Positions 13,387 to 14,883 of a stretch of 14,883 nt of DNA are shown here, piece by piece (positions within the stretch are counted from its first letter, which is position 1; each line of letters starts with the position of its first letter). A program made the position numbers and the translations under genes. The DNA comes from JBDRNO01 sp043811005 (GTDB lineage: Bacteria; Bacteroidota; Bacteroidia; NORP154): contig JBDRNO010000084.1 of the NCBI GenBank assembly GCA_043811005.1, positions 1 to 14,883 of the forward strand. Reading direction: 5' to 3'. A model generated the notes under the pieces. It had not been told where the DNA came from, did no database searches, and saw only the letters and a list, made by a program, of their open reading frames with translations.

Positions 13387-14658
13387 ATGATAATTGAAAT
13401 AAAAACACCCGACCCCGGAGAGTCAATCACAGAGGTTGAGATAGCCCGGTGGCTGAAAGAAGATGGCGATTATGTAGAAAAAGATGAAGAGATATGCGAG
13501 ATTGATTCCGACAAAGCAACCTTTGCCTTAAGCGCTGAGGATTCAGGTGTATTGAAAATATTGGTTCTGGAAGGTAAGACAGTTGCAGTTGGTGAGGTGG
13601 TTTGTACGATCGATACCAGCGCAAAAGGGGAAAGTAAATCTTCTATGATAAAAAAAGAGGAGAAAAAAGAAGGAACTAGGAAAGGAGAAGTATTGGGAAA
13701 GAAAGAGGTAGTTATTGTTAAACGCGAATGCGCTGTGGCTGCAAAAGCAGCTACTAACAGGGATATAAAGGCATCACCTGTTGCCTGGGAAATGATGAAC
13801 AGGAATGGAATTGACGCGGCAAAAGTAAATGGAACCGGTATTGGTGGCAAGATCACTAAAGCCGATGTAGCTGCTTATATTGCATCTGGATATGGAGCTT
13901 CGACAATTATTAGCTGGGGGAGTAACAGGGAAGTTGTCAGAAAAAAAATGTCAACTCTAAGGAGAAAGCTCTCACAGCGGCTGGTAGCTGTAAAAAACCA
14001 AACTGCAATGCTCACCACTTTCAATGAAGTGGATATGAGCGCAATAATAGAGATCAGGAGAAAACATAAAGAAGAATTTGAAAAAAAACATGGTGTTGGT
14101 CTCGGTTTTATGTCTTTTTTCACTAAAGCAGTTACAAAAGCCCTGGAACATTTTCCTGCTATAAATGCGATGATCGATGGTGATGAGATCGTATATCACA
14201 ATTTTGCCGATATTGGGATTGCCGTTAGTTCACCAAAAGGGTTGATAGTACCTGTTTTAAGAAATGCCGAATCCATGAGCTTCCCGCAAATTGAAACTGC
14301 AATAAAAGATTTAGCCGCAAAAGTGCGGGAAAGGAGAATAACGATTGAGGAAATGACAGGTGGCACATTTAGCATCACAAATGGTGGTGTTTTTGGCTCT
14401 ATGCTTTCCACTCCAATCCTCAACCCGCCCCAAAGTGCAATTTTGGGTATGCACAACATTGTAGAAAGACCTGTTGCCATAAATGGCAAAGTGGAGATAT
14501 GTCCGGTGATGTATATAGCGCTATCTTATGACCACCGTATCATTGACGGCAGCGAATCGGTTATGTTTTTGGTTGAGGTGAAAGAGATGCTTGAAGACCC
14601 GGGTGGAATGTTGTTTGGAGGTAATGAAGCGGTGAAGGAATTGTTGGGGCTTAATTAG
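13387..14658 (+). CDS. sucB: 2-oxoglutarate dehydrogenase E2, dihydrolipoyllysine succinyltransferase (SucB)
   Basis: The 423-residue core-forming E2, which moves the succinyl group from the lipoyl arm to CoA. Residues 1-78 form the lipoyl domain, with the lipoylated lysine K43 in EIDSDKATFALSA. A charged linker (about 80-125, rich in K and E) follows. The peripheral subunit-binding domain at 129-166 reads ASPVAWEMMNRNGID, then GTGIGGKITKADVAAYI. The acyltransferase domain runs from about 185 (RKKMSTLRRKLSQRLVAVKN) to the end, with FNEVDMSAI at 207-215 as in SucB. The catalytic H383-x3-D387-G388 is intact (SYDHRIIDGSE). A single lipoyl domain and the sucA neighbour favour succinyltransferase over acetyltransferase. 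It is probably co-transcribed with sucA through the hairpin element. Confidence 0.95.
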   Translation: MIIEIKTPDPGESITEVEIARWLKEDGDYVEKDEEICEIDSDKATFALSAEDSGVLKILVLEGKTVAVGEVVCTIDTSAKGESKSSMIKKEEKKEGTRKGEVLGKKEVVIVKRECAVAAKAATNRDIKASPVAWEMMNRNGIDAAKVNGTGIGGKITKADVAAYIASGYGASTIISWGSNREVVRKKMSTLRRKLSQRLVAVKNQTAMLTTFNEVDMSAIIEIRRKHKEEFEKKHGVGLGFMSFFTKAVTKALEHFPAINAMIDGDEIVYHNFADIGIAVSSPKGLIVPVLRNAESMSFPQIETAIKDLAAKVRERRITIEEMTGGTFSITNGGVFGSMLSTPILNPPQSAILGMHNIVERPVAINGKVEICPVMYIALSYDHRIIDGSESVMFLVEVKEMLEDPGGMLFGGNEAVKELLGLN

Positions 14659-14695
14659 TGTCCGTCCATAATGTCATAAAAATAGTAAAAAGTCC

Positions 14696-14727
14696 CAAAT
14701 CTCAAATTACAAATCTCAAATTACAAA
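14696..14727. repeat. 14-bp direct tandem repeat
   Basis: CAAATCTCAAATTA occurs twice without mismatch (14696-14709, 14710-14723) and starts a third time (CAAA). The related word TTTGAGATTTGAGA lies inverted at the window end (14870-14883), so the four-helix-bundle remnant is flanked by inverted copies. Confidence 0.7.
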
Positions 14728-14860
14728 AAGGGGATAAAAAGGAGTAATAGGGTAGATAATTTGTTGAGGATAGAGGCAAGGATGCGTTTGTACGAAGATA
14801 CAGAATAACATCCACCGCAAACTGCAGCAATCTTTCACCAAGGTCTCTTTCATACTTCAT
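14702..14860 (-). pseudogene. 5' remnant of a four-helix-bundle (S23/IVP-type) protein gene
   Basis: From an ATG at 14860-14858 the minus strand reads MKYERDLGERLLQFAVDVIL, then YLRT. This resembles the first helix of four-helix-bundle proteins of the 23S-rRNA intervening-sequence (S23) family. After residue 24 (down to 14789) the family pattern (a T-P-E-x-x-V-I-x-x-Q-L-like helix and then S-x-G-A-N-Y-x-E) is absent. The frame instead runs through unrelated sequence into the tandem repeat and stops at 14702, giving 52 residues where intact relatives have about 115-130. It seems to be a gene cut off by a deletion or insertion. Confidence 0.5.
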
Positions 14861-14883
14861 AGTTCATTTTTTGAGATTTGAGA

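Noticed and set aside
13470..13856. 128-codon open frame opposite sucB
   Set aside because: It lies antisense to the well-conserved lipoyl and binding domains of SucB and has the Ser/Phe-rich composition of a shadow of a Lys/Glu-rich linker.

Overview
The window looks like a chromosomal segment of a Bacteroidota (Bacteroidetes) bacterium, probably anaerobic or facultative. The DNA is AT-rich. Several start regions carry exact matches to the Bacteroidota -7 box TAnnTTTG. The gaps hold the degenerate repeat words common in this phylum, and the proteins (an outer-membrane TonB receptor, a KorDABC oxidoreductase, SucA/SucB) fit it. No rRNA, tRNA, CRISPR array or complete insertion sequence was seen.

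Layout. (1) 1-423: 3' end of an NmrA-like SDR protein. (2) 512-5914: a nickel block. It holds hypB, then a small toxin-antitoxin pair (PemK/MazF-like toxin with an unrecognised partner). Next come a UreH/TauE-like membrane transporter with a His-rich loop on the minus strand and, divergent from it, nikR, a TonB-dependent receptor and a DUF4198 (NikM-like) periplasmic protein. The DUF4198 gene is split by a frameshift at a run of ten A. Just after its stop lie 14 codons recognisable as the 3' end of a second, otherwise missing nikR. (3) 6067-9641, minus strand: korD-korA-korB-korC, a ferredoxin-dependent 2-oxoglutarate oxidoreductase operon, followed by a GNAT acetyltransferase. korA is split by one extra base in a run of six C/G. 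(4) 9783-10133: a YfhL-like 2[4Fe-4S] ferredoxin, divergent from korD. (5) 10325-14658: an intrinsic terminator, then sucA and sucB (E1 and E2 of 2-oxoglutarate dehydrogenase), separated by a 195-bp nested inverted-repeat element. (6) 14659-14883: a tandem repeat and the 5' remnant of a four-helix-bundle (S23-type) gene.

Two themes tie the genes together. The first is nickel: NikR would sense it, the TonB receptor and DUF4198 protein could bring it across the outer membrane and periplasm, the UreH-like protein across the inner membrane, and HypB would insert it into hydrogenase. A candidate NikR operator (CGTGCCA-N16-TAACACG) lies directly before the nikR start codon, beside overlapping divergent promoters. 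The second is the 2-oxoglutarate to succinyl-CoA step of the TCA cycle. It is encoded twice, once as a reversible ferredoxin-linked enzyme and once as the NAD-linked dehydrogenase, with a ferredoxin gene between them.

Both broken genes are interrupted exactly at homopolymers and are otherwise well conserved. Sequencing or assembly error is therefore a serious alternative to true inactivation or programmed slippage.
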